A DNA stretch of 64,000 bases from Bradysia coprophila (taxonomy: Eukaryota; Arthropoda; Insecta; Diptera; Sciaridae), in the NCBI RefSeq assembly GCF_014529535.1, contig NW_023503572.1, positions 434,001 to 498,000 on the forward strand, written 5' to 3'. The position numbers and the translations under genes were made by a program. Below the pieces are notes generated by a model that saw only the letters and a program-made list of their open reading frames with translations, searched no databases and had not been told where the DNA came from. Every line of letters begins with the position of its first letter. The stretch's first letter is position 1. Shown here piece after piece: positions 1 through 12,114 of the stretch.

Positions 1-183
1 TCGGTTGCTAAGGAAGAAACAGTCGAACTGCCTCTATCGGTTGAAGTTGAACCAGAATCGGACTCTACGAAAGAAACGTCCCCAGCTCTTGATCCAGTGA
101 AACATTATAGACTATCAACGAAACAATATCACTATGCATCAAGTATGACAACGGATTGTTCAAAGATGCTGCGAAATATATAA
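1..183 (+). CDS. 3' end of an unidentified coding exon
   Basis: Frame 1 is open from the first base of the window to a TAA at 181-183, giving about 60 residues. The peptide is acidic at first (many Glu, Ser and Pro) and ends in a more basic, Tyr-containing tail followed by Met-Leu-Arg-Asn-Ile and the stop. The codon choice looks coding and there is no stop in this frame, but 60 codons is short evidence. No family is recognised. It is probably the C-terminal exon of a gene that begins left of the window. A chance open frame remains possible. Confidence 0.4.
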   Translation, partial: SVAKEETVELPLSVEVEPESDSTKETSPALDPVKHYRLSTKQYHYASSMTTDCSKMLRNI

Positions 184-261
184 TACTCATCTGTAGTAGC
201 AAAGCGTCAGAATGAGAAGAGTAACTGACGTTTTCCAGTCACCCTCATTCGAAATGTTTTC

Positions 262-660
262 TTTATGAAGAATCAGTCAAAAACACTCAAAGAGTAAAAG
301 TGACGCAAGTCCCTGGGCATACTTCCAAAACAACTGATATCGCTGTAGGTGACGCATTCTGCGCTTGTACGCAAAAATTGTCAAAGCAAAAATTAGGCCA
401 AAAAAATTCTAGAAGAAAAATTTTGCGTCACAAAGTGGCAGATGATTCGCCTATTTTTCAATTGTACAATCTTTCAGGACGTATTTTTCCCTATGTTAAC
501 AATATTCTTAACAGTACATTCTTCAACATCTGCCACTTGTGACGCAACATTTTTTTTGCCTATTTTTTGCTTTGACAATTTTTGCGTACAAACGCAGAAT
601 GCGTCACCTACAGCGATATCAGTTGGGCACTGTCGTAACCAATAAAAATGTCGTAACTAT
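262..660. mobile_element. MITE with long inverted arms (GATATC/TGACGC family)
   Basis: Two arms of roughly 110-120 bp, about 333-452 and 525-630, are inverted copies of each other. Both contain ACTGATATCGCTGTAGGTGA and a run ending in a TGACGCA-type motif. The outer left flank (about 262-300) is matched in reverse at 49.97-50.0 kb, so the element may begin near 262. There is no coding capacity. Related copies or halves occur at 24.3-24.7 and 49.8-50.0 kb, with fragments at 6.65-6.76 and 34.87-34.94 kb. Confidence 0.7.
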
Positions 661-1044
661 TTTGAAATAAAATTTTATTAGTCACTTCCGAAAGCTACGA
701 AATATACGAAAGTTAATTTTTTCTCAAGAAAAATTAAATATTTTGTGTACGTACCGGTACGTACTCTTAATAGGTTAATTAGAGCTAGGATGAATTAGAA
801 ATGTCAACACTGCTCTGATCCCAACGTACAACAACCACTAGTTCCACTAAGATTGACGGAGAATATGTCAGGTATCGTGGAAATAGCATTTATTTCAGCA
901 TAAATATCTTTGAACGAAGGCTTAAATAGCTTCACACTTTAAAGAAACAAAATGTTAAGTATTTTTGACCGGTTTGCACTTATGGGACGCGATTTATGAT
1001 TACCGTTGTCACAATGTCTATGGAACCGGTCAAAAATACTTTAA
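661..1044. other. AT-rich spacer with a perfect palindrome and a small hairpin element
   Basis: No gene is seen. GTACGTACCGGTACGTAC at 747-764 is a perfect 18-bp palindrome. About 956-975 and 1025-1044 form inverted arms (GTATTTTTGACCGGTT and its complement) around a loop of about 50 bp, probably a tiny MITE. Confidence 0.5.
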
Positions 1045-1260
1045 ACCAGCCGTCAGAGCAGTCGGAGCGTTTGCTGCGACTGAGCCCCGTACGAACCCGT
1101 ACATCTATTGCGCACGTGACCCTAGTTCGTCCGTAGCCCTACTGTTCCCGTAAACGTCGGTAAAGTAAAATTCTTATGAAATTAGTACGTCTTAAAAATT
1201 GCGCATAGCGCAATTACGAAGCCCCGTACGATGTTCCTTTCAAACGTAACACAAACGTAT
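1045..1260 (+). repeat. Family C repeat fragment
   Basis: This segment matches the start of the family C repeat seen at 51.7 kb and, inverted, at 37.3-37.5 kb. It has the AGCAGTCGGAGCGTTTGCTG motif, a run of CGTA-containing short repeats, and the near-palindrome AATTGCGCATAGCGCAATT, followed by CCCCGTACGATGTTCC. It is truncated before any tandem array. Confidence 0.7.
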
Positions 1261-1315
1261 GAGGAAATCCCTCATACGACAATAATCATATGCCACTTTG
1301 TGACGCATTTTTAGC

Positions 1316-3605
1316 CCCGTACGAAGTACTGGGGGCTTATAAGATTAATATGCCGTTTGTAACAAGTCGAATTGGAAGCAGCAAGTAAGGGCATAGCATT
1401 TGGTTATGTTCATAGATGACGAATCCGCAATAAAACAAGGCATCAGAACAGTCGGAGCGTTTGCTGCGACTTAGCCCCGTACGATCCGTAATCCTATTTC
1501 GTCCGTAACCATAATACGTCCGTAGCCGTAATACGCCCGGAACCCTAATACGTCTACAACCCTCTAATGCGTCTGTTACCAAAATGCAAGTCAAGTTGGG
1601 CATGGTCAAATTTACTGAAAGTGTTCATTTTTAAAATTGCGCATAGCGCAATTACAAAAGCCCGTACGAAGTACCTCTCAAATAAAACCAACAATTTACG
1701 ACATTATTTTATAAACCCAAATTTTTTTGCCAACTTTCTATTGGGTATTCAATTACCTCTCAAATAAAACAAAAACTAGCAAAATCGGTTGAGATTTACT
1801 CGATTTATGTGCAAAAAGCACTTAGGGCCGAGTAGCGGCCTTAGTCCAAGGGCGCAAATTTGAAACTTTTTTTGCCATCATTCTATTCGGCATTCAATTA
1901 TCTCTCAAATGAAACAAAAACTAGCAAAATCGGATGAGATTTACTCGATTTATGTGCAAAAAACACTTAGGGCCGAGTAGCGGCCTTAGTCCAAGGGCCC
2001 AAATTTGAAAAATTTTTCGCCACGTTCTTTTCGGTATTCAATTATCTCTCAAATAAAACAAAATCTAGCAAAATCGGATGAGATTTACTCGATTTATGTG
2101 CAAAAAACACTTAGGGCCGAGTAGCGGCCTTAGTCCAAGGGCCCAAATTTTAAACTTTTTTCGCCACGTTCTTTTCGGTATTCAATTACCTTCCATAAAA
2201 AACTAAATCTAGCAAAATCGGATGAGATTTACTCGATTTATGTGCAAAAAACACTTAGGGCCGAGTAGCGGCCTTAGTCCAAGGGCCCAAATTTGAAACT
2301 TTTTTTGCCATCATTCTATTCGGTATTCAATTACCTCTCAAATAAAACAAAAACTAGCAAAATCGGTTGAGATTTACTCGATTTATGTGCAAAAAGCACT
2401 TAGGGCCGAGTAGCGGCCTTAGTCCAAGGGCGCAAATTTGAAACTTTTTTTGCCATCATTCTATTCGGCATTCAATTATCTCTCAAATGAAACAAAAACT
2501 AGCAAAATCGGATGAGATTTACTCGATTTATGTGCAAAAAACACTTAGGGCCGAGTAGCGGCCTTAGTCCAAGGGCCCAAATTTGAAAAATTTTTCGCCA
2601 CGTTCTTTTCGGTATTCAATTATCTCTCAAATAAAACAAAATCTAGCAAAATCGGATGAGATTTACTCGATTTATGTGCAAAAAACACTTAGGGCCGAGT
2701 AGCGGCCTTAGTCCAAGGGCCCAAATTTTAAACTTTTTTCGCCACGTTCTTTTCGGTATTCAATTACCTTCCATAAAAAACTAAATCTAGCAAAATCGGA
2801 TGAGATTTACTCGATTTATGTGCAAAAAACACTTAGGGCCGAGTAGCGGCCTTAGTCCAAGGGCCCAAATTTGAAACTTTTTTTGCCATCATTCTATTCG
2901 GCATTCAACTATCTCTCAAATGAAACAAAATCTAGCAAAATCGGATGAGATTTACTCGATTTATGTGCAAAAAACACTTAGGGCCGAGTAGCGGCCTTAG
3001 TCCAAGGGCCCAAATTTGAAACATTTTTTGCCATCATTCTATTCGGTATTCAATTATCTCTCAAATAAAACAAAATCTAGCAAAATCGGATGAGATTTAC
3101 TCGATTTATGTGCAAAAAACACTTAGGGCCGAGTAGCGGCCTTAGTCCAAGGGCCCAAATTTGAAACTTTTTTCGCCACGTTCTTTTCGGTATTCAATTA
3201 CCTTCCATAAAAAACTAAATCTGGCAAAATCGGATGAGATTTACTCGATTTATGTGGAAAAAACACTTAGGGCCGAGTAACGACCTTTGAGCCCTCCCAA
3301 CAAGCTCGCGTTGCATCCTACACAAAAACAATGTTCAGCAACTTTGTTCTACTCGTCAATACCTTTCATTTGATATATCACAAGCAGCTATTACGTGCGT
3401 ATTTCGGTAGATATCGTCGAAAGACTGAAAAACACCTATAGGGCCCTAGCTCTGGAAGGGCCGACCCTACCATGCCCATTTTCGAACTTGACCTTACTTT
3501 TGTCGATACCAATCGGGGAAAAAAAGAATTTTGAAAAAAGGTTGTGATTTGCTCAAGCTAGAGGGGTCACGGACGGACGGACGGACGGACGGACGGACGG
3601 ACATT
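1316..3605 (+). repeat. Family A repeat, left arm of a palindrome, with 144-bp tandem array
   Basis: The copy opens with the hairpin CCCCGTACGAAGTACTGGGG and an end block to about 1437. A CGTA-rich stretch and AATTGCGCATAGCGCAATT (about 1639) follow, then an array of units of about 144 bp from about 1790 to 3290. Each unit carries CACTTAGGGCCGAGTAGCGG, for example at about 1819, 1964, 2108 and 2252. The array is followed by a conserved single-copy segment and a (CGGA)n tract ending near 3603. The first four units are repeated almost exactly as a block (about 1819-2397 and 2398-2970), which is a higher-order repeat of about 579 bp. Confidence 0.85.
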
Positions 3606-3860
3606 TTTAGCCCCGTACGAAGTACTGGGGGCTTATAAGATTAATATGCCGTTTGTAACACGTCGAATTGGAAGCAGACAGTAAGGGCAAAGCTTTTGGT
3701 TATGTTCATAGATGACGAATCCGCAATAAAAAAAATGTCCGTCCGTCCGTCCGTCCGTCCGTCCGTCCGTCCGTCCGTCCATCCGTCCGTCCGTCCGTCC
3801 GTCCGTCCGTCCGTCCGTCCATCCGTCCGTCCGTCCGTCCGTCCGTCCGTCCGTCCGTGA
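3567..3860. repeat. (CGGA)n / (TCCG)n tracts at the palindrome centre
   Basis: A CGGA tract at about 3571-3602 and a longer TCCG tract at about 3738-3858 sit on either side of the 125-bp end block. The long tract is interrupted by CCAT variants. Similar tracts stand next to the end block in every family. Confidence 0.9.
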
Positions 3861-5550
3861 CCCCTCTAGCTTGAGCAAATCACAACATTTTTTCAAAATT
3901 CTTTTTTTCCCCGATTGGTATCGACAAAAGTAAGGTCAAGTTCGAAAATGGGCATGGTAGGGTCGGCCCTTCCAGAGCTAGGGCCCTATAGGTGTTTTTC
4001 AGTCTTTCGACGATATCTACCGAAATACGCACGTAATAGCTGCTTGTGATATATCAAATGAAAGGTATTGACGAGTAGAACAAAGTTGCTGAACATTGTT
4101 TTTGTGTAGGATGCAGGATGTAGGATGTAGGAGCTTGTTGGGAGGGCTCAAAGGTCGTTACTCGGCCCTAAGTGTTTTTTCCACATAAATCGAGTAAATC
4201 TCATCCGATTTTGCCAGATTTAGTTTTTTATGGAAGGTAATTGAATACCGAAAAGAACGTGGCGAAAAAAGTTTCAAATTTGGGCCCTTGGACTAAGGCC
4301 GCTACTCGGCCCTAAGTGTTTTTTGCACATAAATCGAGTAAATCTCATCCGATTTTGCTAGAATTTGTTTTATTTGAGAGATAATTGAATACCGAATAGA
4401 ATGATGGCAAAAAATGTTTCAAATTTGGGCCCTTGGACTAAGGCCGCTACTCGGCCCTAAGTGTTTTTTGCGCATAAATCGAGTAAATCTCATCCGATTT
4501 TGCTAGATTTTGTTTCATTTGAGAGATAGTTGAATGCCGAATAGAATGATGGCAAAAAAAGTTTCAAATTTGGGCCCTTGGACTAAGGCCGCTACTCGGC
4601 CCTAAGTGTTTTTTGCACATAAATCGAGTAAATCTCATACGATTTTGCTAGATTTAGTTTTTTATGGAAGGTAATTGAATACCGAAAAGAACGTGGCGAA
4701 AAAAGTTTAAAATTTGGTCCCTTGGACTAAGGCCGCTACTCGGCCCTAAGTGTTTTTTGCACATAAATCGAGTAAATCTCATCCGATTTTGCTAGATTTA
4801 GTTTTTTATGGAAGGTAATTGAATACCGAAAAGAACGTGGCGAAAAATTTTTCAAATTTGGGCCCTTGGACTAAGGCCGCTACTCGGCCCTAAGTGTTTT
4901 TTGCACATAAATCGAGTAAATCTCATCCGATTTTGCTAGTTTTTGTTTCATTTGAAAGATAATTGAATGCCGAATAGAATGATGGCAAAAAAAGTTTCAA
5001 ATTTGCGCCCTTGGACTAAGGCCGCTTCTCGGCCCTAAGTGCTTTTTGCACATAAATCGAGTAAATCTCAACCGATTTTGCTAGTTTTTGTTTTATTTGA
5101 GAGGTAATTGAATACCCAATGGAAAGTTGGCAAAAAATTTTGGGTTTCTAAAATAATGTCGTAAATTGTTGGTTTTATTTGAGAGGTACTTCGTACGGGC
5201 TTTCGTAATTGCGCTATGCGCAATTTTAAAAATGAACACTTTCAGTAAATTTGACCATGCCCAACTTGACTTTCATTTTGGTAACAGACGCATTAGAGGG
5301 TTGTAGACGTATTAGGGTTCCGGGCGTATTACGGCTACGGACGTATTATGGTTACGGACGAAATAGGATTACGGATCGTACGGGGCTAAGTCGCAGCAAA
5401 CGCTCCGACTGTTCTGATGCCTTGTTTTTATTGCGGATTCGTCATCTATGAACATAACCAAAAGCTTTGCCCTTACTGTCTGCATCCAATTCGACGTGTT
5501 ACAAACGGCATATTAATCTTATAAGCCCCCAGTACTTCGTACGGGGCTAA
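3606..5550 (-). repeat. Family A repeat, right arm of the palindrome, with both end blocks
   Basis: This copy lies inverted to the one at 1316-3605. It has a forward end block at 3606-3730, then (GTCC)n to about 3858, the conserved segment, an array of units of about 144 bp (about 4145-5120), AATTGCGCTATGCGCAATT-type sequence near 5206, and an inverted end block at about 5436-5550 closing with the hairpin. The two roughly 125-bp end blocks act as terminal inverted repeats, so this is the best candidate for a complete unit (about 1.94 kb). No transposase or other long reading frame is present. Confidence 0.8.
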
Positions 5551-6560
5551 AAAATGTCCGTCCGTCCGTCTGTGACCCCTCTAGCTTGAGCAAATCACAA
5601 CCTTTTTTCAAAATTCTTTTTTTCCCCGATTGGTATCGACAAAAGTAAGGTCAAGTTCGAAAATGGGCATGGTAGGGTCGGCCCTTCCAGAGCTAGGGCC
5701 CTAAAGGTGTTTTTCAGTCTTTCGACGATATCTACCGAAATACGCACGCAACAGCTGCTTGTGATATATCAAATGAAAGGTATTGACGAGTAGAACAAAG
5801 TTGCTGAACACTGTTTTTGGGTAAGATGCAACGCGGGCTTGTTGGGAGGGCTCAAAGGTCGTTACTCGGCCCTAAGTGTTTTTTGCACATAAATCGAGTA
5901 AATCTCATCCGATTTTGCTAGATTTAGTTTTTTATAGAAGGTAATTGAATACTGAAAATAGCGTGGCGAAAAAAGTTTCAAATTTGGGCCCTTGGACTAA
6001 GGCCGCTACTCGGCCCTAAGTGTTTTTTGCACATAAATCGAGTAAATCTCATCCGATTTTGTTAGATTTAGTTTTTTATGGAAGGTAATTGAATACCGAA
6101 AAGAACGTGGCAAAAATGTTTCAAATTTGGGCCCTTGGACTAAGGCCGCTACTCGGCCCTAAGTGTTTTTTGCATATAAATCGAGTAAATCTCATCCGAT
6201 TTTGCTAGTTTTTGTTTCATTTGAGAGATAATTGAATACCCAATAGAAGGTTGGCAAAAAATTTTGTGTTTCTAAAATAATGTCGTAAATTGTTGGTTTT
6301 ATTTGAGAGGTACTTCGTACGGGCTTTCGTAATTGCGCTATGCGCAATTTTAAAAATGAACACTTTCAGTAAATTTGACCATGCCCAACTTGACTTTCAT
6401 TTTGGTAACAGACGCATTAGAGGGTTGTAGACGTATTAGGGTTCCGGGCGTATTACGGCTACGGACGTATTATGGTTACGGACGAAATAGGATTACGGAT
6501 CGTACGGGGCTAAGTCGCAGCAAACGCTCCGACTGTTCTGATGCCTTGTTTTTGTAAAAC
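5551..6560 (-). repeat. Family A repeat, shorter inverted copy
   Basis: It starts with a short TCCG tract (about 5555-5570), then the ACCCCTCTAGCTTGAGCAAA segment, about two and a half array units, the AATTGCGC palindrome region and the CGTA-rich stretch. It ends at GATGCCTTGTTTTT near 6555 without its own end block. Confidence 0.8.
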
Positions 6561-7227
6561 TTTCGTTGTAAAATCTCATCGGTAAACTTCTAGTCGACAT
6601 ATTTTCTTGTTAAAATTTTCTTGGTGAAAATTGATTACGTTGAGGCGCAGAATGCGTCACCAAAACCGATATCAAATGTTTTGGAAGTTTAATTTTTACT
6701 ACACTAGCGTCACCTTTTCCTCTTTGAGGTTTTAGTGGGATATCAGTTGTTTTGAAAGTTTTGGGTAATACATAGAGCAAGCTCTACAAGTGACAATTTA
6801 TTCCAAGTCTACATACCGTACAATTACAGTGGGCTTTTTTTGGCTCGGAACATTTTGAGACATTTTCGAATTTTAACAGTCATCGATGTTTCCAGTCAAT
6901 TAAGTTGTTTCCACTTATGATATTTCGCGCCAAGTTATCATACACTGGAAATCACTTAATGCACTGGGTGCGTCGATGGACATTAAAACTCTGATAAATG
7001 ATCTAAAATTGTGTTTTCTTAAGTTGAACATGCAGTATCGCCGAAAATATTTCAAAAATATGAAATTTCAAGATAACCGCTGTATTCTTGAAATGTCGAT
7101 AAAAGTTTACCGTCAACGAAACTGTACAAGTGACACTTTATCCCAACTCTCCACATGCCGTATAGCCGAAAATATCTCAGAAATACGAAATTTCAAGATG
7201 GCCGCATTTTCTTGAAATCTAGAAAAA
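6561..7227. other. Spacer with MITE remnant and a diverged direct repeat
   Basis: About 6645-6760 is a remnant of the GATATC/TGACGC MITE family. About 7031-7090 and 7150-7200 are diverged direct copies, sharing GCCGAAAATAT and GAAATTTCAAGAT. No gene is seen. Confidence 0.45.
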
Positions 7228-8245
7228 ACAAGGCATCAGAACAGTCGGAGCGTCTGCTGCGGCTTAGCCCCGTACGACCCGTAATCCTATTTTGTCCGTA
7301 ACCATAATACGTCCGTAGCCGTAATACGCCCGGAACCCTAGTACGTCTACAACCCTCTAATGCGTCTGTTACCAAATTTACTGAAAGTGTTCATTTTTAA
7401 AATTGCGCATAGCGCAATTACGAAAGCCCGTACGAAGTACCTCTCAAATAAAACCAACAATTTACGATATTATTTTAGAAACCCAAAATTTTTTGCCAAC
7501 TTTCCATTGGGTATTCAATTACCTCTCAAATGAAAAACTAGCAAAATCGGATGAGATTTACTCGATTTATGTGCAAAAAACACTTAGGGCCGAGTAACGA
7601 CCTTTGAGCCCTCCCAACAAGCCCACGTTGCATCTTACCCAAAAACAATGTTCAGCAACTTTGTTCTACTCGTCAATACCTTTCATTTGATATATCACAA
7701 GCAGCTATTGCGTGCATATTTCGGTAGATATCGTCGAAAGACTGAAAAACACCTATAGGGCCCTAGCTCTGGAAGGGCCGACCCTACCATGCCCATTTTC
7801 GAACTTGACCTTACTTTTGTCGATACCAATCGGGGAAAAAAAGAATTTTGAAAAAAGGTTGTGATTTGCTCAAGCTAGAGGGGTCACAGACGGACGGACG
7901 GACGGACGGACATTTTTAGCCCCGTACGAAGTACTGGGGGCTTATAAGATTAATATGCCGTTTGTAACACGTCGAATTGGAAGCAGACAGTAAGGGCAAA
8001 GCATTTGGTTATGTTCATAGATGACGAATCCGCAATAAAACAAGGCATCAGAACAGTCGGAGCGTTTGCTGCGACTTAGCCCCGTACGACCCGTAATCCT
8101 ATTTCGTCCGTAACCATAATACGTCCGTAGCCGTGATACGCCCGGAACCCTAATACGTCTACAACCCTCTAATGCGTCTGTTACCAAAATGCATGGTCAA
8201 ATTTACTGAAAGTATTCATTTTTAAAATTGCGCAATTACGAAAGC
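7228..8245 (+). repeat. Two abutting family A copies (one short, one truncated)
   Basis: The first copy (about 7228-7912) has the CGTA-rich start, about one array unit, the conserved segment and a short CGGA tract. The second starts with the end block at about 7918 and stops inside the AATTGCGC region near 8240. The array length therefore varies from one unit here to more than ten at 1.8-3.3 kb. Confidence 0.8.
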
Positions 8246-8689
8246 TGAACTCGTGTGGATTCCTAGATTCTAGATATCCTAGTTTGAGGGTCGCTGGAAT
8301 TAAGGGGGAGAAGTGTAAAAGTTGCTGTTCATATTCTCCGCCGTCCTCAAAATTTTTTTGTTAAAACATTTTTGGTAGTGGACTTGCGTCACGCCCGCTT
8401 ACTAACGTGCGGGCATGATATAGACATATATTGACCCCCATTGACCGATATTATTACATGTAATATATTTGAATGGCTTCATTCAATGAAATAATAAATA
8501 AGTAATAAAAATGAATGAGTAAAAGAGATAATAGAGAACTTATAATTATAAGTTGTCTGTCGTGAAACGAGTGATTTGTAAGTAGACTTTGCATACAGAT
8601 TGAATGAAGAAATTACCTATCATTTTCAAATTGTAAGGTGAAAATCGCTGGTATGTAGCAATGTAGCTGTCATAATGAAATCTAATAAA
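8246..8689. other. Intergenic, nothing coding seen
   Basis: AT-rich sequence. A small GC-rich inverted repeat (GCCCGC and GCGGGC about 10 bp apart) lies near 8393-8415. No gene or RNA is recognised. Confidence 0.4.
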
Positions 8690-9006
8690 TTTGAGTTCGT
8701 ACGGGGCTGTCGATATTCCGGCAATTTCTTTATGCATGACAATAAGGAAAAGAGCGACTTTAAAGTGATAATATTGCTTTTCAGCAGATTCATTCTTTTA
8801 GTGAGTGAGATTTATAGTTTCACATTGTAGGCTTTTGATACGAATATGTGTTTCGTACGGGTCGGCGTTAGCTATGTTTTTTTCTGCTGATTTGGCATCG
8901 CTGGACAACTACAATAGGTTTCCCCTTACTCAGGGAGTCCAATTCGACGTGTTACAAACGTATGCGTAAACCTATAAGACCCGAGTACTTCGTACTGGTC
9001 TAAAAA
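8690..9006 (-). repeat. Family B repeat, terminal part
   Basis: Contains GTACGGGGCTGTCGATATT, the GTACGGGTCGGCGTTAGC motif and an inverted family B end block closing with a decayed hairpin (AGTACTTCGTACTGGTCTAA). It matches 33.54-33.86 kb. The array and CGGA half are missing. Confidence 0.75.
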
Positions 9007-9615
9007 CATGATTTTTGTAGATTTTTTTGAAGTTGGGTCCAAATAGTCTTTATATGACTATTTGCCCCGGGTGTAAATAGCATCTACCTTTTCAGAAATG
9101 CCACTTAAGATGATTAAAGCTCAAAAAATCTATATTGTAGAAAGAGTTATCCGCCACAGACAGGTGAGATTCTTAACTCTTTTTTGAAGCACACAAAATC
9201 TACACATAGGCATGGAGGAATCATAATCGCAGCGTCAGGTGTCGAAATTGGGTGGCAAAGGTGTAGTATACATTTCTGCACAGTGCAACTTATCTTAATT
9301 GAAATGACGGAAACATATGCGAAATGGTGCAAAATATCAGTTTGACATACATTCTAGTGCACCAGTCCTAACAATTGAATTCAATTACCTCTCAACATTC
9401 TTTAATCAATTTCACATTGATAGCGACGAATATAATCATCACAAAACTGCATATAGCAGAGAAATATTAATCATTGTGGAGTTAGCGAGCATACAACAAG
9501 CATAGACATGGGTTTATATAATTTCCTGCTGAAAAGGTGAGAATATAAAATAGTATAAAGAATTGCGTCAGATTTATATTATAAGTGAGCCGCAGAAACA
9601 AAATGTTAACATAAA
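9007..9615. other. Upstream region of the LRR gene
   Basis: No gene is seen. TATAAAA-like sequences at about 9545-9562 lie upstream of the LRR gene, with a TCAG initiator-like site near 9568. The spacing is not canonical, so this is only a promoter candidate. Confidence 0.3.
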
Positions 9616-10886
9616 ATGTTCAGCCTTTTACTCATTTTGATTCATAAACTGTGCTAAGCACGGTCGCTTTCAAATGTAATTTCATTTGTTACAGTTCGAT
9701 CAGCATCGTCCTACTCTTGATATTCCAACGATTCGGAACAATTACCGGTTTGGAAGTGAAATGTGTGTCGCATGAAACCGACTCGTGTGAGGTGTTGGAT
9801 CCGATCAACGGCAACGATGCATCGCTAACGGTAATCACCGCACCAAATCAGGATGATAGGACCATCCATTATGTCCATCTATTGAACGTATCGGACGCCA
9901 TTCCGAGAATATTTTTCCAACGTTTTCCTGGTATTTACCATGCTCAAATCAAGCCCGGTGTTACGGCGATTTCGCCAAGTGATTTCACCGATGCGAAAAG
10001 CTTAGGTTATCTGAATTTGAAGGAAAATCGTTTGGAAATTGTACCGAAAGAAGTATTCGGTGGTGCTGTTGTTTTGGTAGCGGTCCACCTGGACTCGAAT
10101 GGTATCCGTGACATTGAAGATTATGCCTTCGACGGTGCAACCAAACTGGCCAACATTTCACTTAACAAAAATAAGTTGACAATAATACGAACATCAACTT
10201 TCGCTGGTGCGACCAGTTTGGAAATACTCGAATTGAATGAAAATCAAATCGAAGTAGTAGAAGAGGGAGCTTTTGATAGTAAAACTTTAAAGGAACTGTT
10301 CTTCGAAACGAATCGAGTGAAACAACTGCCTGACAATATATTTGCCAACACTCCCAACTTGGACATTGCTTACTTCGGTTCGAATAGAATGACCGAAATC
10401 GGCAGAGCCTTTTACAATATAAAACAGTTGGGCTACGTAGACTTTGCTCATAACCGATTGAAAGACGTCGATCTCTACGACTTTGTGAAAGCCAATCCGC
10501 ACCTGAAATCTATTTATATGGAAGACACATATTTCGACTTCAAAAATCAAGCAAAACCGGGCGAAGCATTTCCTAATAAATTGGGCAACTTGTACCTCAC
10601 CAATAACAACATTTCAATTTCCAATTTTCTGGATCACTTGGAAGCCTTCAAAGATCTTCAGTGCATAGACATTGCATTCAACAATATCACTCAAATTAAT
10701 GGCATTGAGACCATTGGACAGAGATTTCCAAAGCTTAAACGGATTCTGTATCCCGGCAATCCGTTGAGCTGTGCATGGATAGAATCAACGTCGTTCGATA
10801 GAACAATGTTTTATGTTCCTGCATATCATGAGTCTGACTTCAATGCTTCAGACTATTCGGTGGTCGATGGAATTTATTGTAAGTAA
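9616..10886 (+). CDS. Secreted leucine-rich-repeat protein
   Basis: The frame is open from 9651 to the stop at 10884-10886, about 400 residues. A hydrophobic leader (Ser-Ile-Ser-Ile-Val-Leu-Leu-Leu-Ile) is followed by a Cys-containing N-terminal region, then about ten LRRs of 22-25 residues with LxxLxLxxNxL patterns (for example LGYLNLKENRLEIVP). A Cys-containing cap follows (NPLSCAW ... GIYC). No transmembrane helix is seen after the leader, so it is probably extracellular. The frame has no upstream ATG. Splicing a 44-nt intron (9651-9694, ending ACAG) from an ATG at 9616 would restore one, but the intron is very short, so the start is uncertain. The last codons overlap a strong donor (GTAAGT at 10879), so a further exon is possible, yet AATAAA near 10934 favours ending here. 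Its resemblance is to insect LRR proteins in general, and the ligand is unknown. Confidence 0.8.
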
Positions 10887-11067
10887 ATTCCATTTCTGAT
10901 GTAGAATGTCATTGCATTCGTGAATCTCCACTAATAAAATTAATTATTAATTATTTTTTCTGTGTTTGTGTGGGAAAAAGTTTGGTAATATACAACTTGC
11001 TTGGTCTTCTGGAAGTATTTTATTATTGTTATTCGGGTTTCAAAACCCTTAAATACACAATCTTACA

Positions 11068-11329
11068 CTGACTGCGAAATCGCACCTTGTCAGCACCTTG
11101 TCAGTTTGCTGTCTACTGAAATGTATGGAATTTATGAAATTTTTATTTTTTTTGGTTGGTACCATTTGCTATGCAGTAAGTGAATATTAGCGCGAATACT
11201 TTGAATATGTAGTTTCAATTTGATTTATAAAAAAATTAAAACAATATTTACCCATGCCGTAGAAGTACTTTTGTCTTATAAAATCATAATTTATCGAAAT
11301 AAAATAAAAAGTCCTGAATGCGAATGATT
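11068..11329 (-). mobile_element. Truncated copy of a 396-bp MITE
   Basis: This is the inverted counterpart of 18139-18403 in the Penelope-like element. It ends at GCGAATGATT (11329), the same terminus as the complete copy, but lacks the other end beyond about 11068. It is non-coding. Confidence 0.75.
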
Positions 11330-11559
11330 AATTCCTATTATACATATGTTTCATCATGTTTGTTTGACCAAATGACGAGTTTTCTTTCATTTTGTTCTTG
11401 TTTTTTTTTTCAAAAATTATTCGATTGATCAAGTTCCTAAGATCCTAAGGACTAATTCTCGACAAGTTTTTGTTCTCGAATTTTCGTGAACGCAACGTAA
11501 AAGAAAATACAAATTTATTCTGACTGATTTATTTAAAGATATTTCAATTTTACTAAAAT
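11330..11559. other. Short AT-rich spacer
   Basis: Nothing recognised between the MITE fragment and the family B repeat. Confidence 0.4.
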
Positions 11560-12114
11560 CCAATATGGCCGCCGGCAGCCATTTTATTAGGAGACCGGAA
11601 ATAGTACCGACGCTTTACATTCGTTAATACCTTTCAAACAAAACAAAAAACATGAAATTCGGTCAAAATTTACTCGAGATATTGACAAAATACTCCACGT
11701 TCACTGTACGGCCGAGTAGCCAGATAAGAGCTCACTCTAAGAGACCTAGCTCACGCTCCGGATAACATAATTTCATAAACTTTCCCTGATTGGTACGGTC
11801 AATACCTATCTAATAAAGCGAAAACAGACGAAATATGTTCAAATGTGGCCGACCTACAAGCAAAAACTGCTTGGCGCCCTGTACCTAGTTCACACCAAGG
11901 GGTCTAACTCACGAGTCGGTCATCCGATTTCCATAAACTTTTTTTTTGTCGATCGGTATTGTAAATACCTTTTATTTAACGTGTCACTTACAAGTTTAAC
12001 GTTTAAATGTCCGGAGATATCTCCGAAAAACCGTAAACCACTTATTGGGCCCCAGGTCGGGAGGGGTCGATCCAAAATCACTCATCTTCGAACTTATCCT
12101 GTCTTTTGACATTA

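Noticed and set aside
3633..3896. Open frame encoding Asp-Gly-Arg-Thr repeats
   Set aside because: It is a translation of the TCCG microsatellite in the family A palindrome, not a protein gene.
1337..8187. Recurrent ~60-90-codon frames (VTDALEGCRRIRVPG...) in family A copies
   Set aside because: They are the CGTA-rich stretch of the repeat. Length and termini differ among copies, and no copy shows coding constraint I can see.
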